NCBI GenBank assembly: GCA_964541075.1
Contig: CAZIPZ010000119.1
Location: 1-11,971 of the forward strand
Direction: 5' to 3'
DNA from: CAZIPZ01 sp964541075
GTDB taxonomy: Bacteria > Acidobacteriota > Terriglobia > 20CM-2-55-15
DNA: 11,971 nt
Shown piece by piece: positions 1-7,921 of the stretch. Position 1 is the first letter of the stretch. Every line of letters begins with the position of its first letter. The notes beneath the pieces were generated by a model, which had not been told where the DNA came from, made no database searches, and saw nothing but the letters and a program-made list of their open reading frames with translations. Both the position numbers and the translations under genes were made by a program.

Positions 1-40
1 CGGCGATGATTTGCTCTTCGGTGAATGTCTTTCGCTTCAT
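1..40 (-). CDS. IS3-family transposase OrfA, N-terminus only (runs off window)
   Basis: Reading leftward from the ATG at 40, the first 13 codons give MKRKTFTEEQIIA. This is the characteristic start of the small helix-turn-helix OrfA protein of IS3-family insertion sequences (IS2/IS51/IS407-like groups), which binds the element ends and is fused to the DDE catalytic OrfB by programmed frameshifting. An AAGGAG ribosome binding site (plus-strand positions 50-55) sits 9 nt before the ATG and fixes the start. The rest of the element lies outside the window, so completeness and activity cannot be judged. Only 13 residues are visible, but the match to the family's opening residues is close. Confidence 0.7.
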   Translation of the reverse strand, partial: MKRKTFTEEQIIA

Positions 41-78
41 GGTTGAGTTCTCCTTTTACAAGAAAACTCGCCCCCAGC

Positions 79-105
79 GTGTGCGGTTTTTCGGGGATAA
101 GGTCA
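79..105 (-). repeat. Candidate terminal inverted repeat of the IS3-family element
   Basis: On the minus strand this segment starts with TGACC followed by a C-rich then A-rich stretch. IS3-family ends characteristically begin with TG, and the tip lies 65 nt from the OrfA start codon, a normal spacing. The partner end and the target-site duplication lie outside the window, so the boundary at 105 is an inference. Confidence 0.35.
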
Positions 106-245
106 TTTGGACGCGCCTCAAAGACAGGGCCTCGTCAAAAGTGTTCTAAACACACTCCCACGGCTGGAGGAAGCGAATCTATCTAAACATGCTATGAATT
201 CGTCTCCGCAGCGGCGCCGCCCTTGTAACGAGTAGCCGACTAAAG

Positions 246-809
246 CTAGCGGAGCTTCTGGAGGTTTTGCTCAGCACGGCGTCCGCTGTCGGAGTCGGGC
301 GCCAGCGCGACGGCTTTTTGCCAGTACTCGCGAGCCCGTTGATCCTGAGACAGGTTTCCGTAGATGGCGCCCAGATTATAGATGGCGTCCACATTTAAGG
401 GATTGATTTCCAATGCGTGCTCGGTCGCCCGGATCGCTCCGCTTACGTCTCCGGTTTCGAACAAGACACGGCCGAGCTCAAGACTGGCGTCGGTATTCTT
501 CGAGTCCTGAGCCACGGCCTCTTTCAGATAGCGAATGGAGTCATTCAATTTACCTGCGTTCCGCGACACCTGTGCCAGGCGCATCAGGATTGGAACGTGG
601 TCCGGATTCTTCTCGAGTTCACCCAATAACGCCTTCACTTCATGCTCGCGGTCAGCGCGGGTGGCAAGCGACGATATCATCATGGGCGCAGATGACGCGT
701 CGCTGGCGACGGCACGATCCGGCGCAGCTTGCATGTATCTATATAACGAGACCGAAGCCACCGCCATCAGGATCACGGGAACTAGCCACATCAGCACCCT
801 TCTGTTCAT
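246..809 (-). CDS. Membrane-anchored TPR protein, possible cytochrome-assembly helper
   Basis: This 187-residue protein has one N-terminal membrane segment (about residues 7-25), a short low-complexity linker, and three tetratricopeptide repeats at about 72-105, 106-139 and 140-173, with the usual TPR pattern (e.g. AIYNLGAIY, AREYWQKAVALAP). It has no CxxCH motif. The architecture resembles the TPR parts of cytochrome c maturation factors (NrfG/CcmI type), which hold apocytochromes for haem attachment. As last gene of a multihaem-cytochrome operon that role is plausible but inferred. The ATG at 809 is preferred because AGAGGTG lies just before it. The alternative ATG at 821 overlaps the upstream stop codon as ATGA and adds four residues. 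The gap to the upstream gene is 8 nt from the chosen start. No clear hairpin terminator follows. Confidence 0.85.
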   Translation of the reverse strand: MNRRVLMWLVPVILMAVASVSLYRYMQAAPDRAVASDASSAPMMISSLATRADREHEVKALLGELEKNPDHVPILMRLAQVSRNAGKLNDSIRYLKEAVAQDSKNTDASLELGRVLFETGDVSGAIRATEHALEINPLNVDAIYNLGAIYGNLSQDQRAREYWQKAVALAPDSDSGRRAEQNLQKLR

Positions 810-817
810 GACACCTC

Positions 818-2242
818 TCATACGGTTTTCTCGACAATCTCCACGCCAACCTTTTGCAGGAAATCCTCAGGCGATTCGCCCCCAATCAGGACAAAGACAT
901 AGTCATTCTTAAGAGTCAGCATTGTTCCTGCAGACTCGATAATGACTTCGTCCAGAAGGATCTCCTTTAGTTCCGAATTGAAAATCACTTTGACGTCGCC
1001 ATTTGCCTCGGCCTTTTTCAACAAAGCCTGGTTCCGCTCGCGGGCGCGAGTGAAGCAACCCCCGCGATAAGACAATGTGACGCGATTCTTGCCTTTCTTA
1101 CCAAGGGCGACGGCTGCCTCAATTGCAGAATCGCCGCCGCCAACGACAGCTACATTGCAATCCTCGTAGCAATCGGCTTCGATGAGCCGGTACGTCACTT
1201 TCGGAAGCGTCTCTCCCGGCACGCCGAGCCGCCTGGGAGTTCCACGTTTTCCTAACGCAAGCACGACATTCCGAGCCAAATATGATCCGCAGTTGGTCGT
1301 CAGACTAAACTGGTCGTCTTCCTTCCGCTGGATGGCCTCCACTTTCTCATTTGTTCGCACTTGCACGCCGGTGTTGGAGACGATTGCTTCCCACACACCG
1401 AGTAACGACTCCTTCGTGCCGTCGGCGACGTAAAGATTTCCGTACAAGGGCATTTCGATCGGTTCGGCCATCAGGAATTTGTGACGCGGGTACTGCCTGA
1501 TCGTGGATGCGATGTCGCCCTGCTCAAGGGTCACGTACCGCAGACCCATCTGTAGGGCCGCAAGGGATGCGCTGAGGCCCGCTGGACCGGCGCCGACAAT
1601 TGCGACATCGTATATAGGATCCGGTTCAGAAGATATTGCCGGCGCCCTCGCCTTAACGTGATCCATTACAAGCCGCCCTTCGTTGATAGCGGTCTTGATC
1701 AGCCCCATTCCTCCGAGTTCTCCGATCACAAAGAGGCCGGAAACGTTCGTTTCGAAATTTTCACGGACGCGCGGCACACGGATCGTCTGGCGGACGCCGC
1801 CAATGGAGAGCGTGATGGCGGACGTTGGACACACTTCGGAGCACTTGGCATGGCCGGTGCACCGGCCGGGATGAGCCAAGATGGCCTTGCCACTTACAAG
1901 TTCAAGCGTCCCAGTTTCCGGACAAGCTTCGATACACGATCCACACCCGATACACAGCGTGGCATTGATCACCGGCGTCGCTTTGCCGGGCTTGGCCGGA
2001 CTTGTTTTTTTCGCCCCATCCGACGCGCGATGCACTTTCCACAAGGCAAGAGCGGCGCCGCAGGCAGCGCAGAACGCTGCTGAAGCCGTAACCGGCTTGG
2101 CACAACGCGGGCAGGGAAAAGTCTTTTCCGGGTTTCCACGCGCGAATGGAGCAGGCCTCGCCGACGTCATTTTCTTGAGGTAACGCCTCAGAAAGAGGAA
2201 GGTCACACCCAAACCAATAGCAAGCGAGTAAAGAGTCTCCAT
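818..2242 (-). CDS. Membrane-anchored Fe-S flavoprotein: zinc-ribbon, 2x ferredoxin cluster, YpdA/thioredoxin-reductase-like FAD/NAD(P)H domain
   Basis: This 474-residue protein has, in order: a membrane anchor (about 4-18) followed by basic residues; a zinc-ribbon-like CxxC-x10-CxxC (C44, C47, C58, C61); a classic 4Fe-4S motif CIGCGSCIEACP (C97, C100, C103, C107); a second cluster motif with His in the second position (C128, H131, C134, C138); an FAD-binding GAGPAGLSASLAA (217-229); and an NAD(P)H-binding GGGDSAIEAA (368-377). The flavin part matches the YpdA-like thioredoxin-reductase family. The CxxC redox pair of true thioredoxin reductase is absent at its usual place, so electrons probably pass between NAD(P)H, FAD and the Fe-S clusters rather than to a disulfide. 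The ATG at 2242 overlaps the upstream stop as TGATG. A longer upstream reading in the same frame would lie inside the preceding gene. Likely partner: the di-haem membrane protein encoded just before it. Confidence 0.88.
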   Translation of the reverse strand: METLYSLAIGLGVTFLFLRRYLKKMTSARPAPFARGNPEKTFPCPRCAKPVTASAAFCAACGAALALWKVHRASDGAKKTSPAKPGKATPVINATLCIGCGSCIEACPETGTLELVSGKAILAHPGRCTGHAKCSEVCPTSAITLSIGGVRQTIRVPRVRENFETNVSGLFVIGELGGMGLIKTAINEGRLVMDHVKARAPAISSEPDPIYDVAIVGAGPAGLSASLAALQMGLRYVTLEQGDIASTIRQYPRHKFLMAEPIEMPLYGNLYVADGTKESLLGVWEAIVSNTGVQVRTNEKVEAIQRKEDDQFSLTTNCGSYLARNVVLALGKRGTPRRLGVPGETLPKVTYRLIEADCYEDCNVAVVGGGDSAIEAAVALGKKGKNRVTLSYRGGCFTRARERNQALLKKAEANGDVKVIFNSELKEILLDEVIIESAGTMLTLKNDYVFVLIGGESPEDFLQKVGVEIVEKTV

Positions 2243-3144
2243 CAGTAATAGCCTAGAAGAAGAACGAGCGTGATATGGATCACCGCAAGCACGGCGAACG
2301 AATAACTGAATGGGCGGTGCACGACATGCCAAAGCTGAAACAACTGACTCGTCCTTCCGAGAAACGATTTTTTCGCCAGAAGCCAGGCCTGCCGCCTGAC
2401 CAGACGCACCGCTTCCTCCAGTGCGTGATTCGATGACGGTAAAAGCCCTCCTGCCGTACGAATCGTCTCCATTAACGACGAGCTCGCACGCCGACGCAAA
2501 GCGGCCAGTTGGAAGGGACGCTGAATGTCCATCCAAACCATCGCCACGATTGCCGGCGCGAGCGGCAACTGCTCGATCCGCTCGAGATCCGCTTTAGCCA
2601 GCACTGGCCGCAACTCTTCCTCGGAAAACATAAGCTGCGAGGCGACTTCATTCGCCGTGACGGCGCATAAGTCGCGAACTTCATCCAGAGTGAGCGCCGC
2701 TGCATCCAGACGCCGCGGAATTTGCGAGTACAAATAACGACCGATGAAGCCGCTTGCCATGACGGCCATCATGATCCAGTACGCGATTCCGGCAATACCT
2801 TGCAGCTTGAAGGAAGAATGCACCGTGATGATCAGCGGCGCTGAGATGCCGAAAAGGATGTGAAAATCCAGCCAGTTTTTCGTCTTTCCAAAACGCTGGA
2901 AAAACTTCCATCGCTTACGGAGGGGATAGGCGTAAAGGCAGCAGAACAACGCCGCGCCCAGTGTTCCGAGCTTCACTCCAATCTTGCCGCCGGGCCGGAG
3001 ATCCGAATGCTTGGCGTTGGTCACCCGGTCCTTGAGATCGAGTTGGTAGTAATCAACGCCGTAGACAAGCGTTCCTACGAATACGACGGCAACAGCAACG
3101 CTGGCTGCGCCGAGTCGTATTCGATGGAACGATAATCTTGCCAT
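2242..3144 (-). CDS. Di-haem cytochrome b-like membrane protein (ferric-reductase / NADPH-oxidase type H-x13-H pairs)
   Basis: This 300-residue protein has hydrophobic segments near 11-30, 57-76, 93-112, 117-137 and 280-298. H95 and H109 lie in the third segment. H276 and H290 lie at the start of and within the last. Both pairs are separated by 13 residues, the H-x13-H spacing that in ferric reductases and NADPH oxidases coordinates two stacked b haems across the membrane. A charged, probably non-membrane stretch (about 145-265) separates the two haem helices, which is unusually long. Unlike NOX or FRE proteins it lacks its own flavin domain, but the next gene, translationally coupled by TGATG, supplies an NAD(P)H/FAD/Fe-S module. 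It is therefore probably the membrane step between reductant and the periplasmic cytochromes. The family name is uncertain. The start follows the upstream stop codon by 4 nt. Confidence 0.75.
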   Translation of the reverse strand: MARLSFHRIRLGAASVAVAVVFVGTLVYGVDYYQLDLKDRVTNAKHSDLRPGGKIGVKLGTLGAALFCCLYAYPLRKRWKFFQRFGKTKNWLDFHILFGISAPLIITVHSSFKLQGIAGIAYWIMMAVMASGFIGRYLYSQIPRRLDAAALTLDEVRDLCAVTANEVASQLMFSEEELRPVLAKADLERIEQLPLAPAIVAMVWMDIQRPFQLAALRRRASSSLMETIRTAGGLLPSSNHALEEAVRLVRRQAWLLAKKSFLGRTSQLFQLWHVVHRPFSYSFAVLAVIHITLVLLLGYY

Positions 3145-3148
3145 GTAT

Positions 3149-3895
3149 CTACTTTGCTTCGGTCTCGCGCGTCGAAGTCGTTACGGAAAAGCGTTTGTAG
3201 TCCGAAAATGTGTGCACGTTTCGCCATGTCCGCCGCGGCGTTTTCAATGATATCGTCGCGTGCATCGGAAGCCAGAACGTCTGGGAGGTTCCGGCCAGAG
3301 CTGTTGAACCGTAGTCCACATCCACCTGAAGTTCAGAGAGGCCCAGATCGTCCATCGGAGAACTCAGCTCGGCGTTGATTTTACGGACCGCCCCGGACAT
3401 AGCGTCCACCGTCGCCGTTCCTTTCCAACGAATCGAGTAGACGTAATCCTTTAGCTTGAGCGCCGAAAGCGCCGACGCTTCAGGCTTGGATCTAAAAGCA
3501 ATTCGCCGAACGCCGTCGCCGGACGGAATTTCGTTGAAGTCGAATCGATCACGGAACTCGGGATGAAACATCAGCAAAAAAGTCGGGAATCCGGAAGTAA
3601 TGAGCAGGCGTTCCTGCTGTTCTGGATTCCTTTTACCCGCCATTGAGCGCGTGACGCGCGATTCTTCGACCAAAAGCCCGCGGGTTGTCGCCTTGAGAAA
3701 GGCGACATAGTTGAAGTCTGTGGTTTGCGTTGCAACGATCGCTCCATCCGAACTCATTTGGACCTGTTCAATCCGTTCTTTGCATTGCACTGCCGTGAAC
3801 TGTTCCCAGAAAGACTCGGCGTTACGGGCGACGCGATCGATCAGGGTTTCCTGCGGAGCAACGAGCCCGACAAGAGCGGCTATAATGACCCACAT
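3149..3895 (-). CDS. Probably exported protein of unknown function
   Basis: The 248-residue product begins with a short hydrophobic stretch (about residues 2-13) that may be a weak signal peptide, though it has no positive charge at the N-terminus. The rest is soluble, rich in alternating beta-type segments, and has a single cysteine (C38) and no haem motif. The C-terminal part has the pattern WLPMHATISL then WRNVHTFSDYKRF, a style seen in acidobacterial exported proteins with a LolA/LolB-like beta fold; that comparison is from memory and weak. The ATG at 3895 is chosen because AGGGA lies upstream and the gene then starts 13 nt after the barrel gene's stop. The open frame extends further upstream only by reading through that gene. 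Its place between the barrel and the cytochrome b suggests a periplasmic accessory role. Confidence 0.65.
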   Translation of the reverse strand: MWVIIAALVGLVAPQETLIDRVARNAESFWEQFTAVQCKERIEQVQMSSDGAIVATQTTDFNYVAFLKATTRGLLVEESRVTRSMAGKRNPEQQERLLITSGFPTFLLMFHPEFRDRFDFNEIPSGDGVRRIAFRSKPEASALSALKLKDYVYSIRWKGTATVDAMSGAVRKINAELSSPMDDLGLSELQVDVDYGSTALAGTSQTFWLPMHATISLKTPRRTWRNVHTFSDYKRFSVTTSTRETEAK

Positions 3896-3908
3896 ATTTG
3901 GCGTCCCT

Positions 3909-5555
3909 TTAGAATCGGAAGTCCAGCCCCGTGCGGAGTTGGTCGTATTTTTGATCGGCGCCTTCGTGCCGGGTTCCGCGGAATCCGAGGACGAATCGCC
4001 CCAAGAAGACATCCATATTGCCGGATACAAACCATGCGTTACTTCGATTGCCGAGCAGCGAGTCGAATCGCTGATCTCCACCCTCAAATTCGAATCGCAA
4101 GCGCTCCGAGGCTTCTGCGCGCAAAGAAGCGGACCGGTACCGCCCAGTTGCCACAGTGCCTGAGAAGTGCGAATAGCGGACCTCCGCCCGCAGGCTGGTA
4201 GGGAAGAGTCTCGCCGTAATTCCTCCCATGCGATTCCAGGACGCAGCCTGGTCTTCGCTGCGTTTGCTTCGGCCCACGTTTCCATGCATGGTGAGCCCAT
4301 ACGGCAAATCAAGTCGCGCTCCCCCGTTCAGGCCTTGAAAAAGGATGTTGTCCAACAGACCTGCCGCGGCAAGGCGCGGGTCCGCTGTGGGCAGAATGCG
4401 GAAGTAGTTGTGACTGAGGTCGAGGGAAAGCCGTGCGGCGGGCTGAACTCTGGCAGTTAAAAAGCTTCGACTCAACGATACATGTGACGGAGACGCAAAG
4501 CTGGATCTACTGCGATAATCCACCTCGATGTTATGGTGGAGGGCCACCTTCCGTCCGATCAGAATGCCGTTTTCCGCGAAAAGGAATTGCCTCTCGGGTT
4601 TCCATTGCAGACGCGTCAGTACAATGCCAACGGCGCCTGTGAACCGCGCCTTGTCGAAACTGCCGGTCTGGAAGTTTGCGAAGGCTCCGCCCAACTGGCG
4701 GTCAGGGTTATAATTCCACGCCGTCGGATCCGGCGTCGTGCCGCCAAATACGCCAAGCGTCGCATTCTCGCCCATTCTCCGGCCGTAGTAGCCCCCATCC
4801 AGCGTGCTTAGGCTGCTTGCCCACGGAACCAACAAGCGTCCGATGCCGACGACATTCCGGGATTCCGGGCTATCGTAACGCAAGCCGAAGTGATAAACGC
4901 GCTGCAAAACATCGGTCAACGGCTGTTGTTCAGCTGCGCGCTTGCTGGTTAGGCGCGCACGCCAGTAACCATCTAGATTCCAGTAGGTGTTTCCTATGCG
5001 CGTGAAGTCGAATCGGAACGTGATGCCTTGCTGGTGGGAATTCAAGCGTGATGCGGATCGGTCCAGGATCGAATCTTGTTCGAAACCGATCCGGCCGCCG
5101 AAACGATTGACTTCCGGCAGCGGTGGCTTCGGAAGATATTTTCGCAATTCTTCTTCAAGAGGATCGTCGCCCCGGAATTCCACGATCTGTGCGTACACGG
5201 GGGCGTCCGAAGACGCAGCCGCTTGGGCAGCCAGGTCCTTGGAGTCTACGAATGCCGCATCGCCGGTTTGTATCGGCATGCTTGCTTTGATGATCTCGCA
5301 GGCCGCAGAAGTGGAAGCCACCGAAAGCACCAAGAGTTCAGCGATGGGCTGCGCCATCAGCGGCGATTCGCCGGGTCCGGGCCGCTTGATCGTCAAGCGC
5401 ATTCCATCCTTTAACCCGGCGGCGCTGCCGGCTTCGATATATGCAACGTCGCTCGTGACGTATTTGACCCGGAAGGATTGCAGCTGCCCAAAAGCCGGAG
5501 AGAAACCAAAGCTCGATAGATAAAGACTAGCTATAAGGATGAAAGGCATGCGCAT
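3909..5555 (-). CDS. Predicted outer-membrane beta-barrel with N-terminal beta domain; candidate conduit porin
   Basis: This 548-residue protein has a signal peptide ending near AFG (residue 23), a small beta-rich domain (about 25-105, with YIEAGSAAGLKDGMRLTI, similar in style to surface or SH3-like beta domains), a linker containing a Pro-rich turn (about 140-148), and from about 150 to the end a series of alternating polar/aromatic strands with short turns, finishing in LDFRF. A terminal phenylalanine is the classic recognition signal for outer-membrane barrel insertion. The barrel part of ~400 residues could hold roughly 18-22 strands by length (inference). Lying directly after two giant cytochromes, it is a natural candidate for the MtrB/OmbB-like sheath of a porin-cytochrome conduit, though I see no sequence match to those families. 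The ATG at 5555 overlaps the upstream stop as TGATG; a second ATG is at 5549. Confidence 0.8.
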   Translation of the reverse strand: MRMPFILIASLYLSSFGFSPAFGQLQSFRVKYVTSDVAYIEAGSAAGLKDGMRLTIKRPGPGESPLMAQPIAELLVLSVASTSAACEIIKASMPIQTGDAAFVDSKDLAAQAAASSDAPVYAQIVEFRGDDPLEEELRKYLPKPPLPEVNRFGGRIGFEQDSILDRSASRLNSHQQGITFRFDFTRIGNTYWNLDGYWRARLTSKRAAEQQPLTDVLQRVYHFGLRYDSPESRNVVGIGRLLVPWASSLSTLDGGYYGRRMGENATLGVFGGTTPDPTAWNYNPDRQLGGAFANFQTGSFDKARFTGAVGIVLTRLQWKPERQFLFAENGILIGRKVALHHNIEVDYRSRSSFASPSHVSLSRSFLTARVQPAARLSLDLSHNYFRILPTADPRLAAAGLLDNILFQGLNGGARLDLPYGLTMHGNVGRSKRSEDQAASWNRMGGITARLFPTSLRAEVRYSHFSGTVATGRYRSASLRAEASERLRFEFEGGDQRFDSLLGNRSNAWFVSGNMDVFLGRFVLGFRGTRHEGADQKYDQLRTGLDFRF

Positions 5556-7921
5556 CAGTGTTTCCCGTTCGGATGACAGCCATAGCAGCGTAAGCTTTCG
5601 TACATATATCCCCGCACTTCCTTGTGTTTGTCGTCTGTCTTCCTTTTCTCGTGTTCGTGACAGCTGAGGCAGGCGAAGACGGAGTAGTTGGAGGTGTTTG
5701 CATGGCAATCAATACACGTGGACCACTTGCCGGAGTGGGCGCCTGAATAAATCGGAAACTTATGATTGAAGCGGGCGCCGTCCCACGTTGTCGTTGTATG
5801 GCACGTTTCACATGTTTTGGGGAATCCGGCCGCAACGTGATTGGGATTGGTGACGGCGGTGTACTCTCTGCTATGGCAGGAATAGCAATCCCCAGGCGTC
5901 CCGGTATAACGCCCTCCAACGTGACAATTCCCGCAGGGTGCGGTCGTATGTGCGCCGGTGAGCGCGAACTTCGTCAGGGTGTGATTGAACGTCGCTCCTC
6001 TCCATTGGGTGGTGTTGTGGCACAGTTGGCAGTCCTGAGGGAATCCTGCGGTCGCGTGATTCGGAGCGGTTGTGGAATTGTATTTGTTGAGATGACAGGA
6101 CGCGCAGGTCGTGCTTAGACCTTGATAAGTTCCTGAAATGTGACAGGACGCGCAGGTGGCTGAACTGTGGGCGCCCGTCAGCGGAAATCGCGTTCTGGAA
6201 TGATCAAATGCGGCTGGCTTCCACGCCGAAGTCGCATGACACAACGCACAGTCACGCGGGAACGCAGCGGCTAAATGGTTCGGATTTGTGGTCCGGGCGT
6301 AGAGCGGACCATGACATGAATTGCAGTCCTGTGGTGTTCCAGCAAACCGATTGTTGGCGTGACACTGTACGCACAAAACCGTCACATGCGCGCCCGTTAG
6401 AGGGAATTGCGTCTTTGCAGTGTGATCGAACCTGGCTCCGGCCCAAATCGTTGTCGAATGGCAGGCGGTGCAGTCCTGCGGGAAGCCCGCAGAGACGTGA
6501 TTGGGATTGGCGGACCGGGTGTAATCGATATAGTGGCATCCGATACACGTTTGCGGTGTTCCGGTATAGCGGCCATTCACATGACACATCGCGCAGCCCA
6601 CATTGACGTGCGCACCAGTCAGCGCAAATCGACTAGACGCATTATGGTCGAACCTCGCCCCCGGCCACATTGCCGTCGTATGGCAGGACTCGCATGTTTT
6701 GGGAAAGTTAGCCGTTACGTGGTTTGGATCGCGCGTAGATTCGAACTGCTTGTCATGGCACGAATCACATTGGAGCGGCGTCCCCGCATAACTGTTTCCT
6801 GCGTGACACGAAGCGCACGCCTTGCCTACATGGGCGCCGGTCAAAATAAATCGCGTCCTTGAATGATCGAACTGGGCGCCACGCCACGACGACGTGTTGT
6901 GACATGAAAAGCATTCGGTAGAAAAGCCCGATGATGTGTGATTGGGCGCAGTGGCGGCCGCGTATTCTTTTGCGTGGCATGACACGCAGGACTGCGAAGT
7001 CCCGGTAAAACCGCCTCCAGCGTGGCACTGCTGGCATGACGCAACGGCGTGGGCGCCCGTGAGCGGGAATCGTGTGATGTTGTGATCGAACTGCGCGCCC
7101 TTCCAGTTCACCTCGGTATGACACGTCTGGCAGGTCGTGGCGAAGCCTGCTCGCCGGTGGTTGGGATTCGTGGTTTGATTGAAGTTTACCGAGTGGCAGC
7201 TGAAACAATCCGAAGGCATGTCTTGAAATCTCTCGACTATGTGACATGACGCGCATTGAACTGAAACGTGCGCCCCTTTCAGTGCAAATCGAGTTGCGGT
7301 GTTGTGATCGAATTGGGCACGTTGCCACCGGCCTAGGTTGTGACATGTCTCACAGGCCGTGCTGAACCCTGCTGCGCGATGGTCGATAGAACGGGCATTC
7401 TGATAATCCGACACGTGGCACGATGCACAGGCCGTGCTCAGTCCCGTAAATGCGCCGCTAGCTGCGCCGCGATGGCAGGACTCGCAATTCGCCGCCGCAT
7501 GCCTTCCAACCAGAGGAAACCGGTTGGCGTGATCTCTGACGGATTCAATCTCCGTTCTCCAGCCCTTCACCGTGTGGCAGTTTTCGCACGACGCACCGAA
7601 CTGACGCCGATGGATATCCGCGTGACACGTCGCACAGGTCTGGCCGGTGTTGGCAAAAACCGGCTGCACGTGACAGTTGGTGCAACCCAGCTTCGCATGC
7701 TGGCCAATGAGCGGAAACTGCGTCTGCCGGTTGTGGTCGAAATCGGGAGAACGGCGTATTGGCTTCCAGGACTCCGAGCCATGACAGTTTTGGCAGGCGA
7801 TTTCAATCGCGCCATGAGGATTTCGCGTTCGGCGGATTTCTTGTTGCGCGTTGGCATGACCCGAAAGGGCCGCAGCTGCCAGCACGAACATAAGAAAACG
7901 AATGCTCCATCTCAGTGGCAT
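5555..7921 (-). CDS. Secreted 31-haem modular c-type cytochrome
   Basis: This protein of about 788 residues has a signal peptide (RFLMFVLAAAALSGHANA) and 31 CxxCH motifs for covalent c haem. After two N-terminal haem units, residues ~190-755 are eight tandem modules of 73-74 residues. Each has three CxxCH plus three conserved histidines outside them, in FDH, GAH and PNH. Three spare histidines for three haems is what full bis-histidine ligation requires, so each module is probably a self-contained three-haem unit (inference). The final module departs from the pattern and ends in a Lys/His-rich tail with a last CYGCH. No membrane anchor follows the signal peptide, so it should be periplasmic, or extracellular if threaded through the barrel. 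The ATG at 7921 is preferred: AAAGGA lies 9 nt upstream, whereas it abuts the ATG at 7930. The gene overlaps the end of the previous one by 10 nt. Confidence 0.92.
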   Translation of the reverse strand: MPLRWSIRFLMFVLAAAALSGHANAQQEIRRTRNPHGAIEIACQNCHGSESWKPIRRSPDFDHNRQTQFPLIGQHAKLGCTNCHVQPVFANTGQTCATCHADIHRRQFGASCENCHTVKGWRTEIESVRDHANRFPLVGRHAAANCESCHRGAASGAFTGLSTACASCHVSDYQNARSIDHRAAGFSTACETCHNLGRWQRAQFDHNTATRFALKGAHVSVQCASCHIVERFQDMPSDCFSCHSVNFNQTTNPNHRRAGFATTCQTCHTEVNWKGAQFDHNITRFPLTGAHAVASCQQCHAGGGFTGTSQSCVSCHAKEYAAATAPNHTSSGFSTECFSCHNTSSWRGAQFDHSRTRFILTGAHVGKACASCHAGNSYAGTPLQCDSCHDKQFESTRDPNHVTANFPKTCESCHTTAMWPGARFDHNASSRFALTGAHVNVGCAMCHVNGRYTGTPQTCIGCHYIDYTRSANPNHVSAGFPQDCTACHSTTIWAGARFDHTAKTQFPLTGAHVTVLCVQCHANNRFAGTPQDCNSCHGPLYARTTNPNHLAAAFPRDCALCHATSAWKPAAFDHSRTRFPLTGAHSSATCASCHISGTYQGLSTTCASCHLNKYNSTTAPNHATAGFPQDCQLCHNTTQWRGATFNHTLTKFALTGAHTTAPCGNCHVGGRYTGTPGDCYSCHSREYTAVTNPNHVAAGFPKTCETCHTTTTWDGARFNHKFPIYSGAHSGKWSTCIDCHANTSNYSVFACLSCHEHEKRKTDDKHKEVRGYMYESLRCYGCHPNGKH
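5651..7363 (-). repeat. Eight ~220-bp coding tandem repeats (three-haem modules)
   Basis: The FDH or FNH anchor recurs at residues 207, 281, 354, 427, 501, 575, 648 and 721 of the longer reading (numbered from 7930), giving spacings of 73-74 residues, about 220 bp. The module consensus is CxxCH, W, FDH, T-x-F-x-L-T-GAH, CxxCH, G-x-Y-x-GTP, CxxCH, Y, PNH, AGFP. Copies differ throughout at DNA level, so this is an old protein repeat rather than a recent duplication. Confidence 0.9.

Noticed and set aside
141..153. GTGTT-CTA-AACAC hairpin as terminator
   Set aside because: The stem is only 5 bp and AT-rich, with no following T-run.
211..220. GCGGCGCCGC palindrome after the TPR gene as a transcription terminator
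   Set aside because: It has no loop and no T-run on the minus strand, so it would not form a normal intrinsic terminator.
2242..2536. A 98-residue N-terminal extension of the Fe-S flavoprotein
   Set aside because: It would lie fully inside the upstream cytochrome b gene, and the ATG at 2242 gives a sensible membrane anchor and a TGATG junction.
3896..4312. A 139-residue N-terminal extension of the exported unknown protein
   Set aside because: It would overlap the barrel's C-terminal coding region, and the extension looks like out-of-frame text.
5651..7363. Regular ~220-bp periodicity resembling a CRISPR or satellite array
   Set aside because: The repeats are coding, diverged at DNA level and correspond exactly to haem modules of one open frame.
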